64,000 nucleotides of DNA, taken from Frankiales bacterium. GTDB taxonomy: Bacteria; Actinomycetota; Actinomycetes; S36-B12; CAIYMF01. The notes beneath the pieces were generated by a model. That model made no database searches. It saw only the letters and a program-made list of their open reading frames with translations, and was not told the origin of the DNA. Shown here piece by piece: positions 14,528-23,212 of the stretch. The DNA lies in the NCBI GenBank assembly GCA_016125335.1, contig WGLY01000001.1, positions 1 through 64,000 of the forward strand, written 5' to 3'. Numbering within the stretch: the first letter of the stretch is position 1; the number at the start of each line of letters is the position of its first letter. A program made the translations under genes and the position numbers.

Positions 14528-15151
14528 TCAGGGGCGGGTGAACAGGGCGAGGGCGTCGAGCGCGTGCGCCTCGCGGCCCTCGACGGTGACCGGCCGCTGC
14601 ACGGTCTCGAGCCGCTCGGGCCGCAGGCCGAGCCCCTCGACGTCGGAGGCGACGTCGTCCGCGGTGTAGAGCACGGCCGGGTCCTGCGGGCCGCCGTGGC
14701 CGTGCGCGAGGTTGTCGGTGTGGTGCGCGATGACGAGCAGCCGGCCGCCCGGGGCCACGGCGGCCGCGGCCGAGCGCAGCACCGTGCGGCGCGGCTCGGC
14801 CGGCAGCTGGATGTACACCACCAGCACGAGGTCGTACGCCGCCTGCGGCGCGTAGTCGGTGAGGTCGGCCACGACGGTGGTGAGCCGGTCGGCGTGCTCG
14901 CCCAGGCGCGTGGCGGCCCACGCGCGGGCGCGCTCGAGCGCGACGGCGGAGAAGTCGACGGCGGTGGAGCGCCACCCGCGCTCGGCGAGCCACAGCGCGT
15001 TGCGGCCCTCGCCCGCGCCGAGGTCGAGCGCCGTGCCCGGCGCCAGGTCGGCCGCGACCTGCTCCACCCACATGTTCGGGGTGGTCGACCACACGGCGTC
15101 GCTCGCGGCGTAGCGCTGGTCCCACGCCTCGGCGCCCATCACGTTGCTCAC
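14528..15151 (-). CDS. class I SAM-dependent methyltransferase (TehB/TPMT-like)
   Basis: The 207-residue methyltransferase has the SAM-binding motif ALDLGAGEGRNALWLAERGW, then a VDFSAVALERAR acidic loop and GGRLLVIAHHTD. The N-terminal WDQRYAASDAVWSTTPN segment is typical of the TehB/thiopurine-methyltransferase-like group, which methylates small thiols, selenols and tellurite. It is the third gene of operon 3. GTG 15151 overlaps the stop of the 120-residue gene (GTGA). With the sulfur operator upstream of the operon, methylation of sulfide or a thiol is a reasonable hypothesis, but the substrate is not proven. Confidence 0.88.
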   Translation of the reverse strand: MSNVMGAEAWDQRYAASDAVWSTTPNMWVEQVAADLAPGTALDLGAGEGRNALWLAERGWRSTAVDFSAVALERARAWAATRLGEHADRLTTVVADLTDYAPQAAYDLVLVVYIQLPAEPRRTVLRSAAAAVAPGGRLLVIAHHTDNLAHGHGGPQDPAVLYTADDVASDVEGLGLRPERLETVQRPVTVEGREAHALDALALFTRP

Positions 15152-15510
15152 GGCTCGCTCCTCGTCCCTGCGGTGTCGGGGGCGGCCTCGAGCAGCTCGG
15201 TGAGCGCGTCGACGCCGCCCGTGCGGTAGGCGATCCAGTCCGGACCGGCGCCGCGCTCGCGCAGCGCGGCGAGCTGGTCCCGCCACGTCCCGAGGATGCC
15301 ATCGGCGAGGGAGCCGTCGTCCGGCGAGCGGCGCCGGGCCCGGTGCAGCTCGCGCAGCGCCGCCCAGCGGCCCTCGGCGTACTTGATCCCCGGCACCGGC
15401 ACGCCGGCCCGCGTGAACGTGCACACGGCGGCCCCGCCCGCGAGGCGGTCCATGTCGCGGGCGGCCAGCTCGAGCAGCGCGTCGAGGCGCTCGTCGAGGG
15501 TGGCGCTCAC
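15148..15510 (-). CDS. 120-residue protein of unknown function
   Basis: I do not recognise this family. The soluble 120-residue product has one cysteine (C30, in AAVCTFTRAG), a GIKYAEGRWAALREL helix, and a C-terminal GPDWIAYRTGGVDALTELL segment. No signal peptide or membrane helix is present. The start (GTG 15510) and stop each overlap a neighbour by a GTGA, so it is translated as part of operon 3 between the CPVC membrane protein and the methyltransferase. Tight coupling suggests a shared pathway. Confidence 0.85.
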   Translation of the reverse strand: MSATLDERLDALLELAARDMDRLAGGAAVCTFTRAGVPVPGIKYAEGRWAALRELHRARRRSPDDGSLADGILGTWRDQLAALRERGAGPDWIAYRTGGVDALTELLEAAPDTAGTRSEP

Positions 15511-16043
15511 GGCTGGCCGCCCGACGGCACCGGGCAGCTCAGCTCGCCGGCCAGCCGGCGTCGCAGCGCCCAGCCGAGCAGCGCGATCCCGGCGACGGCG
15601 AGCAGCGGCTGCACAGGGGCGAACCAGCGCAGCGCACCGGTGTAGCCGAGCGCCAGCAGCGCGACCTTGTTGCACACCGGGCAGCCCACCGCGAGGTAGC
15701 CCAGGAAGCCGCCGAGCAGGCTGCTGCGGCTGACGTCGGGCGCGCTGGTGCCCGGCCGGCGCACGTACGTGGCGGCCACGAGCCCGGCGAGGACTGCGGT
15801 GGCGAGCAGCACCGGCCACGCCCACCACGTGACCGCGACCTCGCGCCCGAACACGGGGTTGGGCACCAGCACGGTCGGCACGCCGACGACGAGCACCGTC
15901 GCCACCGCGGTCAGCGCCGCCATGGCCCAGCGGCGGGGCGGCCAGCCCCTGAGCGCGGCGAGGACGCCGGCGCGGGCCGGGGCCGGGACGGCGTCGACGG
16001 CGATGCGGGACGGGACCGGCCCCGGCTCGTCGGTCGTGCTCAC
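15507..16043 (-). CDS. polytopic membrane protein with intramembrane CPVC motif
   Basis: The 178-residue protein has about four transmembrane helices (40-60, 74-93, 112-137 and 140-160). The third contains LAVGCPVCNKVALLALG, placing C121 and C124 of a CPVC motif in or near the bilayer. Such a buried CxxC could act in thiol/disulfide electron transfer or bind a metal or sulfane sulfur. I cannot match it to a characterised family. GTG 16043 is preceded by GGGAGGA. Operator 3 lies 35 nt upstream, making this the first gene of operon 3. Confidence 0.87.
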   Translation of the reverse strand: MSTTDEPGPVPSRIAVDAVPAPARAGVLAALRGWPPRRWAMAALTAVATVLVVGVPTVLVPNPVFGREVAVTWWAWPVLLATAVLAGLVAATYVRRPGTSAPDVSRSSLLGGFLGYLAVGCPVCNKVALLALGYTGALRWFAPVQPLLAVAGIALLGWALRRRLAGELSCPVPSGGQP

Positions 16044-16078
16044 GTGGGTCCTCCCGGCAGCGCGGCGTCCGCACCACC

Positions 16079-16094
16079 ATACCCCAGGGGGTAT
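16079..16094. promoter_or_regulatory. CsoR/CstR-type operator 3 (CPVC membrane protein operon)
   Basis: ATACCCCAGGGGGTAT is a 7-2-7 perfect palindrome matching operators 1 and 2 in both half-sites and in distance from the first start codon (35 nt). Confidence 0.8.
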
Positions 16095-16113
16095 GACGGA
16101 CGTGCCGCCAGGA

Positions 16114-17694
16114 TCAGCGGAAGACCAGACGCAGCGACTGGCTGATCGAGCGCGTGTAGTAGCGCGTGTAGTAGAGGGCGAAGCGGATGTAGTAGATGCC
16201 GCGCGACTTCGACAGCACGCGGAACCGGAAGTAGTGCCGGCCGGTGCGCCCGGAGCCGATCTTGGGCCAGGCCGCGCCCCGGCGCATCTGCATCGACACG
16301 GGCGTGCCGGAGCCGATGTACGGCACGGTGCAGGTGCCGCTCGCGTAGGTGCCGGGCTTGACGGTGCGCGTCCACGTGCAGCGGAAGGGCGCGATGACGG
16401 CGGCGGCCGCCACCTTCCTCGTGGCCTCCCACCAGACGCCCGCGGCGAGATCGGCCGTCACCCGGGCGTTGGTGGTGGCCGGGAAGCTGAACCGCGCGCC
16501 GCCCGCGCGCGTGGTCGTGAGGTGCAGCACCGTCGCCGGGCCGACGGCCGGCGCGATCGTGACGGTCACCGGGGTGTACTTCAGGGGCTGGCCGTCGGAG
16601 GCCTTCGCGATCACCTGCGCCGCCACCGTCGACCCCGCGTGCGACGCCGGGAGCACCAGGGAGACCACGGGCACGGTGTGCACGTAGACCGTCGTCGGTG
16701 TTCCGGGGATCCGGTGCCCGACGGAGTCCACCAGCACCGGCTCGAGCACGTGCGCCCCCGCGAGCCCGTCGGTGTCCCACATCGTCGTGGCGTCGCAGGT
16801 GCCGTCGGTCGACGGGGCGCAGGACGTCTTCCCCACCGAGAAGCCGTCCACGTCGAGCTCGACGTGCTCGGGGGTGGTCCCGAGCGCGGCCGGGATCGCC
16901 GAGTGCGTGAGCACGGCCGTGATCCCGGTGACGACGCCGCCGGGCGCGGGCGCGGTGAGGTCGATCGTGGCCGGCGGGTTGGCCACCACCACGGGCACGC
17001 GACGGCTGACCAGCCCGAGCAGCGGCTGCGGGTAGCCCGCGCCGAGCGCCGCGGACAGGACGTGGGGCCCGTCGTCCCAGCGCGTGTCCCAGGGAACCGT
17101 GACGCTGCACGTGGTGGGGTCGGCGAGTCCGTTGCACTGCTGCGACTGGTCGAGGCGGCCGCCGTCCCGGACCTGGATCCACGCCCCCTCGAGCGAGGCG
17201 ATGGGCGCGGAGGGGCCCAGCGTGGCCGTGACGGTCGTCTGCACGACCCCCGAGAGGGTCGCCCCCTCGACGGGGGACTCGATCGTGATGCTCCCGCTGT
17301 CGTTCACGACCGTGATCGACAGCGGCTGCGCGAAGGTGGTGCCGAGGTTGTTGTCGCGGAGGGCTGCGCCGAGGGCGTAGGTGCCTCCGGTGATCTGGAC
17401 GAGGTCGAGCGTCGTGGTCACCGAGCAGGTGCGGGACAGCGGCGCCGGGCACGGGACCTCGGTCGCCCTGTCAGCCTGCTCGAGGTAGACGTACACGCTC
17501 GCGGCGAGCGTGCCGTAGGGCGAGGTGGCCGTGACCGTGACGTCGACCGAGCCGGAGGCCGTGGCGCCGTCGGCCGGCGACAGGATCGTCACGGACGGAG
17601 CGGCCGATGCGCTCGACGCGGACGTCACCGCGATCGCCGGGGCCAGCAACGCCGTCGCGGCCGCGGCCACGACGAGTCGCGAGACGCGACCCAT
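16114..17694 (-). CDS. secreted multi-domain Ig-like protein
   Basis: The 526-residue exported protein has a signal peptide (MGRVSRLVVAAAATALLAP, cleavage likely after ASAA). Repeated Ig/Big-like beta domains follow, each opening with ILSPADGATASGSVDVTVT-type sequence. Paired cysteines (VPCPAPLSRTC, QQCNGLADPTTC, KTSCAPSTDGTC) probably form a disulfide in each domain. The last 110 residues contain another Cys pair (FRCTWTRTVKP...GTCTVP) and an aromatic Tyr-rich end (GIYYIRFALYYTRYYTR). No catalytic motif is visible; an adhesin or surface role is a guess. ATG 17694 has GAGGCGGGG upstream; GTG 17709 overlaps the upstream stop and is an alternative. Confidence 0.85.
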   Translation of the reverse strand: MGRVSRLVVAAAATALLAPAIAVTSASSASAAPSVTILSPADGATASGSVDVTVTATSPYGTLAASVYVYLEQADRATEVPCPAPLSRTCSVTTTLDLVQITGGTYALGAALRDNNLGTTFAQPLSITVVNDSGSITIESPVEGATLSGVVQTTVTATLGPSAPIASLEGAWIQVRDGGRLDQSQQCNGLADPTTCSVTVPWDTRWDDGPHVLSAALGAGYPQPLLGLVSRRVPVVVANPPATIDLTAPAPGGVVTGITAVLTHSAIPAALGTTPEHVELDVDGFSVGKTSCAPSTDGTCDATTMWDTDGLAGAHVLEPVLVDSVGHRIPGTPTTVYVHTVPVVSLVLPASHAGSTVAAQVIAKASDGQPLKYTPVTVTIAPAVGPATVLHLTTTRAGGARFSFPATTNARVTADLAAGVWWEATRKVAAAAVIAPFRCTWTRTVKPGTYASGTCTVPYIGSGTPVSMQMRRGAAWPKIGSGRTGRHYFRFRVLSKSRGIYYIRFALYYTRYYTRSISQSLRLVFR

Positions 17695-17705
17695 GCGTCC
17701 CCGCC

Positions 17706-18986
17706 TCACGTGAACGTGATGCGCATCGGCGCGGTGAAGAGGCTCGCCCAGTAGGGGCTGTTGCTGAGGAGCATGCGGACGTAGTAGGTGCTCCGGGTGG
17801 TGGATCGCACGTGGTAGGTCCAGCTGTGGGGGACGGAGCTCGTCTGCCCGATGCGCCGCCACGTGCTGCGCTGCTTCACCTGCAGCGCCGACCAGATTCC
17901 CTTGGGGATGTAAGGCTCCGAGCAGGTGACCGTGGCGTAGCCGCTCAGCCGGGCGGTGTGCGTCCACGTGCAGGAGTAGTGCGGGATCGCCTCCGAGAGG
18001 CCGTGGCCGGTCCACACGCTCCACCACGGGCCCGGCGTGTCGATCGTGGCCTTGACGGTCGAGGTGGTCCGCACCGGCACCTTCCACTGGATGCCGCCGG
18101 TCCGGGCCGTCGTGACGTGGTAGACCCTCGGCGGGCCGATGAGGTGCGGCGGCGTGAACGTGACGGTGAGCGCGACGCCCGGGATGGTGCGCCCGTCCTC
18201 GGCCCGCACCACCACCCGGGCGGTGGCGGTGGTGCCGGTGCGCACCGTGGGCACGGTGATCTCCACCTTCGGGACGGTCCGCACGAAGACCCGCACCGGG
18301 GCGCTGGCGACGGTCGCTCCGGTGCTGTCGGTGAGCACGGTCGATAGCACGTGCCCGCCGGCCAGCCCGGTGGTCGTCCAGGGGAACGTCGCGGTGCACG
18401 TGTGGTCGTCGGGCTGCCCGACGCAGCTGAACACCGTCTTGTAGTGCCCGTCGAGGTACAGCGAGATGCCGGACACCGTGGCCGGCGAGTCGGCGGGGAT
18501 GCCTCCCGTGGCGACGACGTCGACGGTCCTCTGCCGCGCGACGGCGCTGCCGGCGTGCGGCGAGGTGACCGCCAGGAAGGCCGACGTCCGCGTCACGGTC
18601 ACGGTCACCACGGCGCTGGCCGTCGTCCCGCCCAGGCTGTCGGCCATGCCCGCCTGGAGCGTGTGCGTGCCGGTCAGGGTGCTCGCGTCCCACGAGAACG
18701 TGACGGCGCAGTCCGTGGTCGCGGGCACCGCGCACGGCAGCGACGACGCCGGGGAGCCGTCGACCGACAGGGTCATCGTCGTGGCCACGGCGGCCCCGAG
18801 CGGGTCGAGGCTGCCGGACACGGAGACCGCCACGGCACCGGCGACCGTCGACGCGTCGACCGGCGAGGTGATGGCGACGCTGGGATAGCCGGCGACGGCC
18901 GAGGCCGGTGCGGCCGCGGCGAGGTGCGTGGTGAGGAGGGCCGTCGCTGCGACGAGCAGGGCGGCCGACCGACGTGCCGAGATCAT
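17706..18986 (-). CDS. secreted multi-domain Ig-like protein (paralogue)
   Basis: This 426-residue exported protein is a paralogue of its downstream neighbour. It has a signal peptide (MISARRSAALLVAATALLTT), an opening VAITSPVDASTVAGAVAVSV Ig-like domain, and disulfide-type pairs (LPCAVPATTDC, FSCVGQPDDHTC). The C-terminal domain has the same pattern (YSCTWTHTARL...TVTCSEPYIPKG) and ends STYYVRMLLSNSPYWASLF. It has one fewer Ig-like domain than the neighbour. The 11-nt gap suggests co-transcription. Ligand and role are unknown. Confidence 0.85.
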   Translation of the reverse strand: MISARRSAALLVAATALLTTHLAAAAPASAVAGYPSVAITSPVDASTVAGAVAVSVSGSLDPLGAAVATTMTLSVDGSPASSLPCAVPATTDCAVTFSWDASTLTGTHTLQAGMADSLGGTTASAVVTVTVTRTSAFLAVTSPHAGSAVARQRTVDVVATGGIPADSPATVSGISLYLDGHYKTVFSCVGQPDDHTCTATFPWTTTGLAGGHVLSTVLTDSTGATVASAPVRVFVRTVPKVEITVPTVRTGTTATARVVVRAEDGRTIPGVALTVTFTPPHLIGPPRVYHVTTARTGGIQWKVPVRTTSTVKATIDTPGPWWSVWTGHGLSEAIPHYSCTWTHTARLSGYATVTCSEPYIPKGIWSALQVKQRSTWRRIGQTSSVPHSWTYHVRSTTRSTYYVRMLLSNSPYWASLFTAPMRITFT

Positions 18987-19119
18987 GTGTCCCCCGTGTG
19001 GTCCTGCGCGCGCACACGGTACGGCACCGGCCGTGCCGGACGGAGCCGATCCCACGGAACCAGCTCCGGCCGGCGGCCCCACGCCGGATCGACGGCGCGG
19101 CGCAGGGCCGGTGACCCGA

Positions 19120-21891
19120 TCAGGCGACCGGGGTCCGCTCGGCCGTGAGGTCGACGGTGGTGTGGGCCCGGGCCGGCTCGACGACGGCCTCCACGGGCAG
19201 CAGCGCGGGCGGGGGAGTGCGGCGGCGGCGCCACCACTTGCCCGCCTCCACCACGACGGGGAGCAGCAGGGCGAGCCCGATGCACGCCAGCCACTGCCCG
19301 CCCGTGAGCGACCTCGTGAGCAGGGCGGACTGGAGCCGCGGCAGCTCGGTGGCCAGCACCGTCATGGCGACCGGCACGAGGGCGATCGCCAGCGCCTTGA
19401 GCAGGGGCGCCGAGAGCCCGCTCGCCGGGTCGCGACGGTTGACCAGCGCGTTGAGCACCGTGCCGAGCGCCATCACGACGAAGGTCATGGTGAGCGAGGC
19501 CGACGCGGTCTCGGTCGAGGGCGTGTCCGGCCCCCACACCAGCGGCACGAACGCGCCGACGAACAGCGCGATCGCGTAGACCACCCACTGAAGGACGGCG
19601 CCGCGGTGCGAGATGGTCAGCTTCGGGTCGCGCGGGGGCCGCGACATCACGTCGGGGTCGCCCGGGTCGACGGCGATGATGACCACGCCCGCCGAGGTCA
19701 TGAAGAAGAGCAGGTAGAGCACCATCGTCGGGGTGAGGGCGACGCCGTCGTTGACGTTGAACGCGGTCGCGGCGACGAACAGCATGACGAGCGCGAGCAG
19801 CTGGGTCATCTGGTAGCGCACGTAGGCGACGACCTTGTCGTAGACACGACGCCCGATCTCCACCGCGTAGACCAGTGTGCCGAAGTTGTCGTCGGTGAGG
19901 ATCATCCGTGCGGACTGCTTGGTGACCTCGCTGCCGCTGCCCATGGCGACGCCGATGTCGGCCTGCTTGAGGGCGGCGGCGTCGTTCACCGCGTCGCCCG
20001 TCATCGCCACGATGCTGCCCTGCTCCTGCAGCGTCCTGGCCAGCCGCAGCTTGTCCTCGGGGGTGACCCGGCCGAACACGTGCAGCTGCGGGAGCCTGCG
20101 CTTGAGCTCGTCGTCCGAGAGGGCGCGCAGCTCGGTGCCGCTGATGGCACCCGGGCCGAGGCCCAGCGACTCGCCGATGGCGTGCGCGGTCACCGCGTGG
20201 TCGCCGGTGATCATGCGGACGTCGATGCCCGCGTGCAGCGCGGTGGCCACGGCGTCCTTCGCCTCGGGACGCAGCGGGTCGATCATGCCGACGAGGCCGA
20301 CGAACGTGAGGTCGCCCACCAGCTGCATGGGGTCGCCGAGGTTCGCCTGCAGCTCGTCCTCGGTGATGACGCGAGCCGCGAAGGAGAGCACCCGCAGGCC
20401 CTTCTCGCCCATGCGCTCGTTGGCGTCGTCGATGCCGGTGCGCGCCTCGGCGATCGGCACCTGGCCGGCGCCGAGTGCGGCTCCGGACCGGCTGCACCGC
20501 GCGAGGACGACGTCGGGGCCGCCCTTGACCAGCACGACCACCTGCGGCCCGTCATCGGTGGGCACGCGGTGCACGGTCGCCATGAACTTGTAGTCCGAGT
20601 CGAACGGGACCTCGGCCAGTCGCGGGTAGGCCCGGCGGGTCTCCTCGGCGTCGACGCCGAGCTTCGCCGCCAGGACGACGAGAGCCGCCTCCGTGGGGTC
20701 GCCGACCACGTCGCCGGCGTCGGACACCGTGGCATCGCTGTCGAGGCAGAGCCCGTAGGCGAGCCGGGTGAAGTCCGGCACGGGCACCCCGGCGACCGAT
20801 CGGATCGCACCCTGCTTGCGGTAGCCCTCACCCTCGACGGTGAACCACGAGTCGTGCGCGTAGATGGTGGCCACCATCATCTGGTTCATCGTGAGCGTGC
20901 CGGTCTTGTCGGTGTTGATGGCGCTCGTGGCGCCGAGCGTCTCGACGTCGGTGAGGTTCTTCACCACGGCGCGCGAGTCGGCGAGCTGCTTGGCCCCCAT
21001 CGAGAGAAGGCCCGACACGAACGCGGGAAGCCCTGTCGGGATGGCGGAGATCGCCATGGCGGTGCCCAGCAGCATCAGCTCCGAGAACGCCATGCCGCGC
21101 ACGAGGCCCACGACGACGATGAACGCCACGGCCGCCCAGGCGATGAGCCCCAGCACCTTCGTCAGCGAGTCCAGCTCGCGCTGGAGCGGGGACCGGGTGC
21201 GCGTGACGGACGAGAGCATCGTGGCGATGCGGCCCATCTGGGTGGCCATCCCGGTCTCGGTGACCACCATCGTCGCGGTGCCCCGGGTGACGGACGTGTT
21301 CTGGAACAGCATGTTGGACTGGTCGCCGAGGGAGACGTCGTCGCCCTCGATCGTGCCGGCGTCCTTGGCCACCGGGGCGCTCTCGCCGGTGAGCGCCGCC
21401 TCCTGCGTCTCGAGGGTGGCCGACCTCAGCACGCGGCCGTCGGCCGGGACGATGTCGCCGGCGTCCAGCGCCACGACGTCGCCGGGCACGATCGCCGTGG
21501 CGTCGACCAGCCCGATGCTGCCGTCGCGCAGCACCTTCGCCTGCGGCGACTGCAGCTTGGCGAGCGCGTCGACGCTGGCCCGCGCCTTGAGCTCCTGGCG
21601 CGACCCGAGCACCACGTTGACCACGATGAGGAACCCGACGAGGACGGCGGTGGAGCTCTCGCCGATGAGGATGCTCACCACGACGACGGCCACCAGCATC
21701 AGGTTCATCGGGTCGCGCAGCTGGACCCCCGCGACCGCGAGGAGCGACGGGGGCGCCTCGCCCCGGATCTCGTTGGGGCCGACGGACGCGAGCCGGCTGC
21801 CGGCCTCGGCCGACGTCAGGCCGCGATCGGAGTCGCCCCGGACCGCGGCGAGCACCTCGTCCTGTGTCTGTGCGTACCAGTGATCGGCCAT
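19120..21891 (-). CDS. P-type cation-transporting ATPase with non-canonical ion-site motifs
   Basis: The 923-residue protein is a P2-type transport ATPase by architecture: a cation ATPase N-domain, LTGES actuator motif (168-171), D328 phosphorylation site in DKTGTLT, KGGPD nucleotide site, ITGDH hinge and six C-terminal helices. It departs from the Ca2+-ATPase pattern at the transport site. The M4 motif reads PTGLP (285-289) instead of PEGLP. The M6 stretch (VLYLLFFMTSAGVVII) lacks the Asn and Asp ligands of the usual NLVTDG. The hinge reads TGDAVNDAAAL instead of TGDGVNDAPAL. Ion specificity cannot be assigned. ATG 21891 has GGGAGG upstream. Confidence 0.9.
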   Translation of the reverse strand: MADHWYAQTQDEVLAAVRGDSDRGLTSAEAGSRLASVGPNEIRGEAPPSLLAVAGVQLRDPMNLMLVAVVVVSILIGESSTAVLVGFLIVVNVVLGSRQELKARASVDALAKLQSPQAKVLRDGSIGLVDATAIVPGDVVALDAGDIVPADGRVLRSATLETQEAALTGESAPVAKDAGTIEGDDVSLGDQSNMLFQNTSVTRGTATMVVTETGMATQMGRIATMLSSVTRTRSPLQRELDSLTKVLGLIAWAAVAFIVVVGLVRGMAFSELMLLGTAMAISAIPTGLPAFVSGLLSMGAKQLADSRAVVKNLTDVETLGATSAINTDKTGTLTMNQMMVATIYAHDSWFTVEGEGYRKQGAIRSVAGVPVPDFTRLAYGLCLDSDATVSDAGDVVGDPTEAALVVLAAKLGVDAEETRRAYPRLAEVPFDSDYKFMATVHRVPTDDGPQVVVLVKGGPDVVLARCSRSGAALGAGQVPIAEARTGIDDANERMGEKGLRVLSFAARVITEDELQANLGDPMQLVGDLTFVGLVGMIDPLRPEAKDAVATALHAGIDVRMITGDHAVTAHAIGESLGLGPGAISGTELRALSDDELKRRLPQLHVFGRVTPEDKLRLARTLQEQGSIVAMTGDAVNDAAALKQADIGVAMGSGSEVTKQSARMILTDDNFGTLVYAVEIGRRVYDKVVAYVRYQMTQLLALVMLFVAATAFNVNDGVALTPTMVLYLLFFMTSAGVVIIAVDPGDPDVMSRPPRDPKLTISHRGAVLQWVVYAIALFVGAFVPLVWGPDTPSTETASASLTMTFVVMALGTVLNALVNRRDPASGLSAPLLKALAIALVPVAMTVLATELPRLQSALLTRSLTGGQWLACIGLALLLPVVVEAGKWWRRRRTPPPALLPVEAVVEPARAHTTVDLTAERTPVA

Positions 21892-21997
21892 GCGGACCTC
21901 CCGAGACTGCGCGCCCGCACCCCGCGCCACGGGCACGCCGACATCCTCCCGAAGGCGGGTGCCCGGTCGCGCGGCGATCGGCCACGCGGGCCCTCGG

Positions 21998-23212
21998 TCA
22001 GGGGCCCAGGAGGTCCTCGCACCAGAGGTGGCCCGGCCGCACGCCGGGCGGGATCGCGTACGTCGCGCTGCCCACCGGTGTCGTCCAGCGGTTGAGCAGG
22101 TCGCCGTCCGCCAGGCGGCGCTGCACGGGCACGAACTGCCGCTCGATGTCGGCCACGTAGGCCGCGAACAGCAACCCCACGTCGCTGATCGTGCCGGCCC
22201 CGGGGGAGTCGTCGTAGCTGTAGCCGCGGCGCAGCATCCGCTCGGCCGGGGTCTGCGCGTGCGCGAGGCGCACGTGGGCGTTCTCGGAGATCACCGGGAA
22301 GCCCAGCGGGTCCGTCGCCGAGAGGTCGAGCGGGGTGCGCTCGGTGCCTCCCGTGAGGGGCGCCCCGTCGGCCAGGGTCCGGCCTACGGCGAACTCGCGG
22401 CCGCTGCGCGACAGCCGCTCCCACGAGTCGAGGTCCATCCGGATGCGGCGTAGGACCAGCATGGTGCCGCCACGGAACCAGTCGGGACCCTCTGCCCAGA
22501 CCGCGGCGGAGAGGTCCTCCGTGCCCGGCCGCGGGTTCTCCGTGCCGTCGACCTGGCCGAGCAGGTTGCGTGGCGTCGTGCCGTCGGGTGCCGAGCCGCG
22601 TGCGGGGACGAACCCGCGCTGGACCCAGACCACCGTCGCGTGCGACGTCGCGTCACGGGTGAGCACGCGCACCGCGTGCGACAGGGTGACGAGGTCGTCG
22701 GCGCCCACCTGCAGCAGCAGGTCCGTCTGCCGCCAGCGCTCCTCGAGCCGGTCGATCGCGAGATCGGGGAGCGGGCCGAGGGATGCCGGGCGGCGCCGCT
22801 CGAGCCCGAGCCTGTCGAAGAACCGCTCGCCGAGACCGAGCGTCACCGTCAGCCGTGCGGGCGAGACGGCGAGCTGGGCTGCGTGGTCGGCCAGGGCGGG
22901 AGCGCCCCCCGTGAGGCGCTCGGCGTCGTCGGTCCAGATGCGCATGAGCCGGACCGCGTCCTCGCGGGACGACCCCGGGCGCAGGTCGAGCCCGACGAAC
23001 CAGGTGTGCGCCTGCTGCGGGGTGTCGACGCCTGCCTGGTGGTCGCCGTGGAACGCGACGACGTCCGCGCCGAACGTCGAGGTCGAGGGCACCGGTCCGG
23101 GTTCGCCCGCAGCCGCCGTCGCCATCGCGGCACCCGCCGCGGTGCCGCCCACGAGGGCGGCACCGACGGCGAGCGCCTGACGGCGCGACAGGCGGGCCGG
23201 AGAGCCGGTCAC
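21998..23212 (-). CDS. Tat-exported DyP-type haem peroxidase
   Basis: This is a 404-residue dye-decolorising peroxidase. The N-terminus carries a twin-arginine signal (LSRRQALAVGAALVGG, R10-R11), so the folded haem protein is exported. The DyP signature GxxDG appears as LLGQVDGTENPRP. The C-terminal half has conserved RRGYSYDD and GLLFAAYVADIERQF. Homologues are EfeB/YcdB and Streptomyces DtpA. The GTG start overlaps the copper-chaperone stop (GTGA). That pairing matches the DtpA-ECuC arrangement linked to copper-oxidase maturation in Streptomyces lividans, so a copper-trafficking role is favoured over iron uptake. Confidence 0.93.
   Translation of the reverse strand: MTGSPARLSRRQALAVGAALVGGTAAGAAMATAAAGEPGPVPSTSTFGADVVAFHGDHQAGVDTPQQAHTWFVGLDLRPGSSREDAVRLMRIWTDDAERLTGGAPALADHAAQLAVSPARLTVTLGLGERFFDRLGLERRRPASLGPLPDLAIDRLEERWRQTDLLLQVGADDLVTLSHAVRVLTRDATSHATVVWVQRGFVPARGSAPDGTTPRNLLGQVDGTENPRPGTEDLSAAVWAEGPDWFRGGTMLVLRRIRMDLDSWERLSRSGREFAVGRTLADGAPLTGGTERTPLDLSATDPLGFPVISENAHVRLAHAQTPAERMLRRGYSYDDSPGAGTISDVGLLFAAYVADIERQFVPVQRRLADGDLLNRWTTPVGSATYAIPPGVRPGHLWCEDLLGP

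Noticed and set aside
14528-15151. Assignment of the methyltransferase as a tellurite-resistance TehB
   Set aside because: Only the general TehB/TPMT-like pattern is visible. No tellurite-resistance genes are nearby and the sulfur operator suggests another thiol-type substrate.
18928-22095. Very long plus-strand open frame (1055 codons) opposite the P-type ATPase
   Set aside because: Composition is Arg/His/Gly/Asp-rich with no domain. It is the GC-driven shadow of the minus-strand ATPase, DyP and Ig-protein genes, which carry clear motifs.
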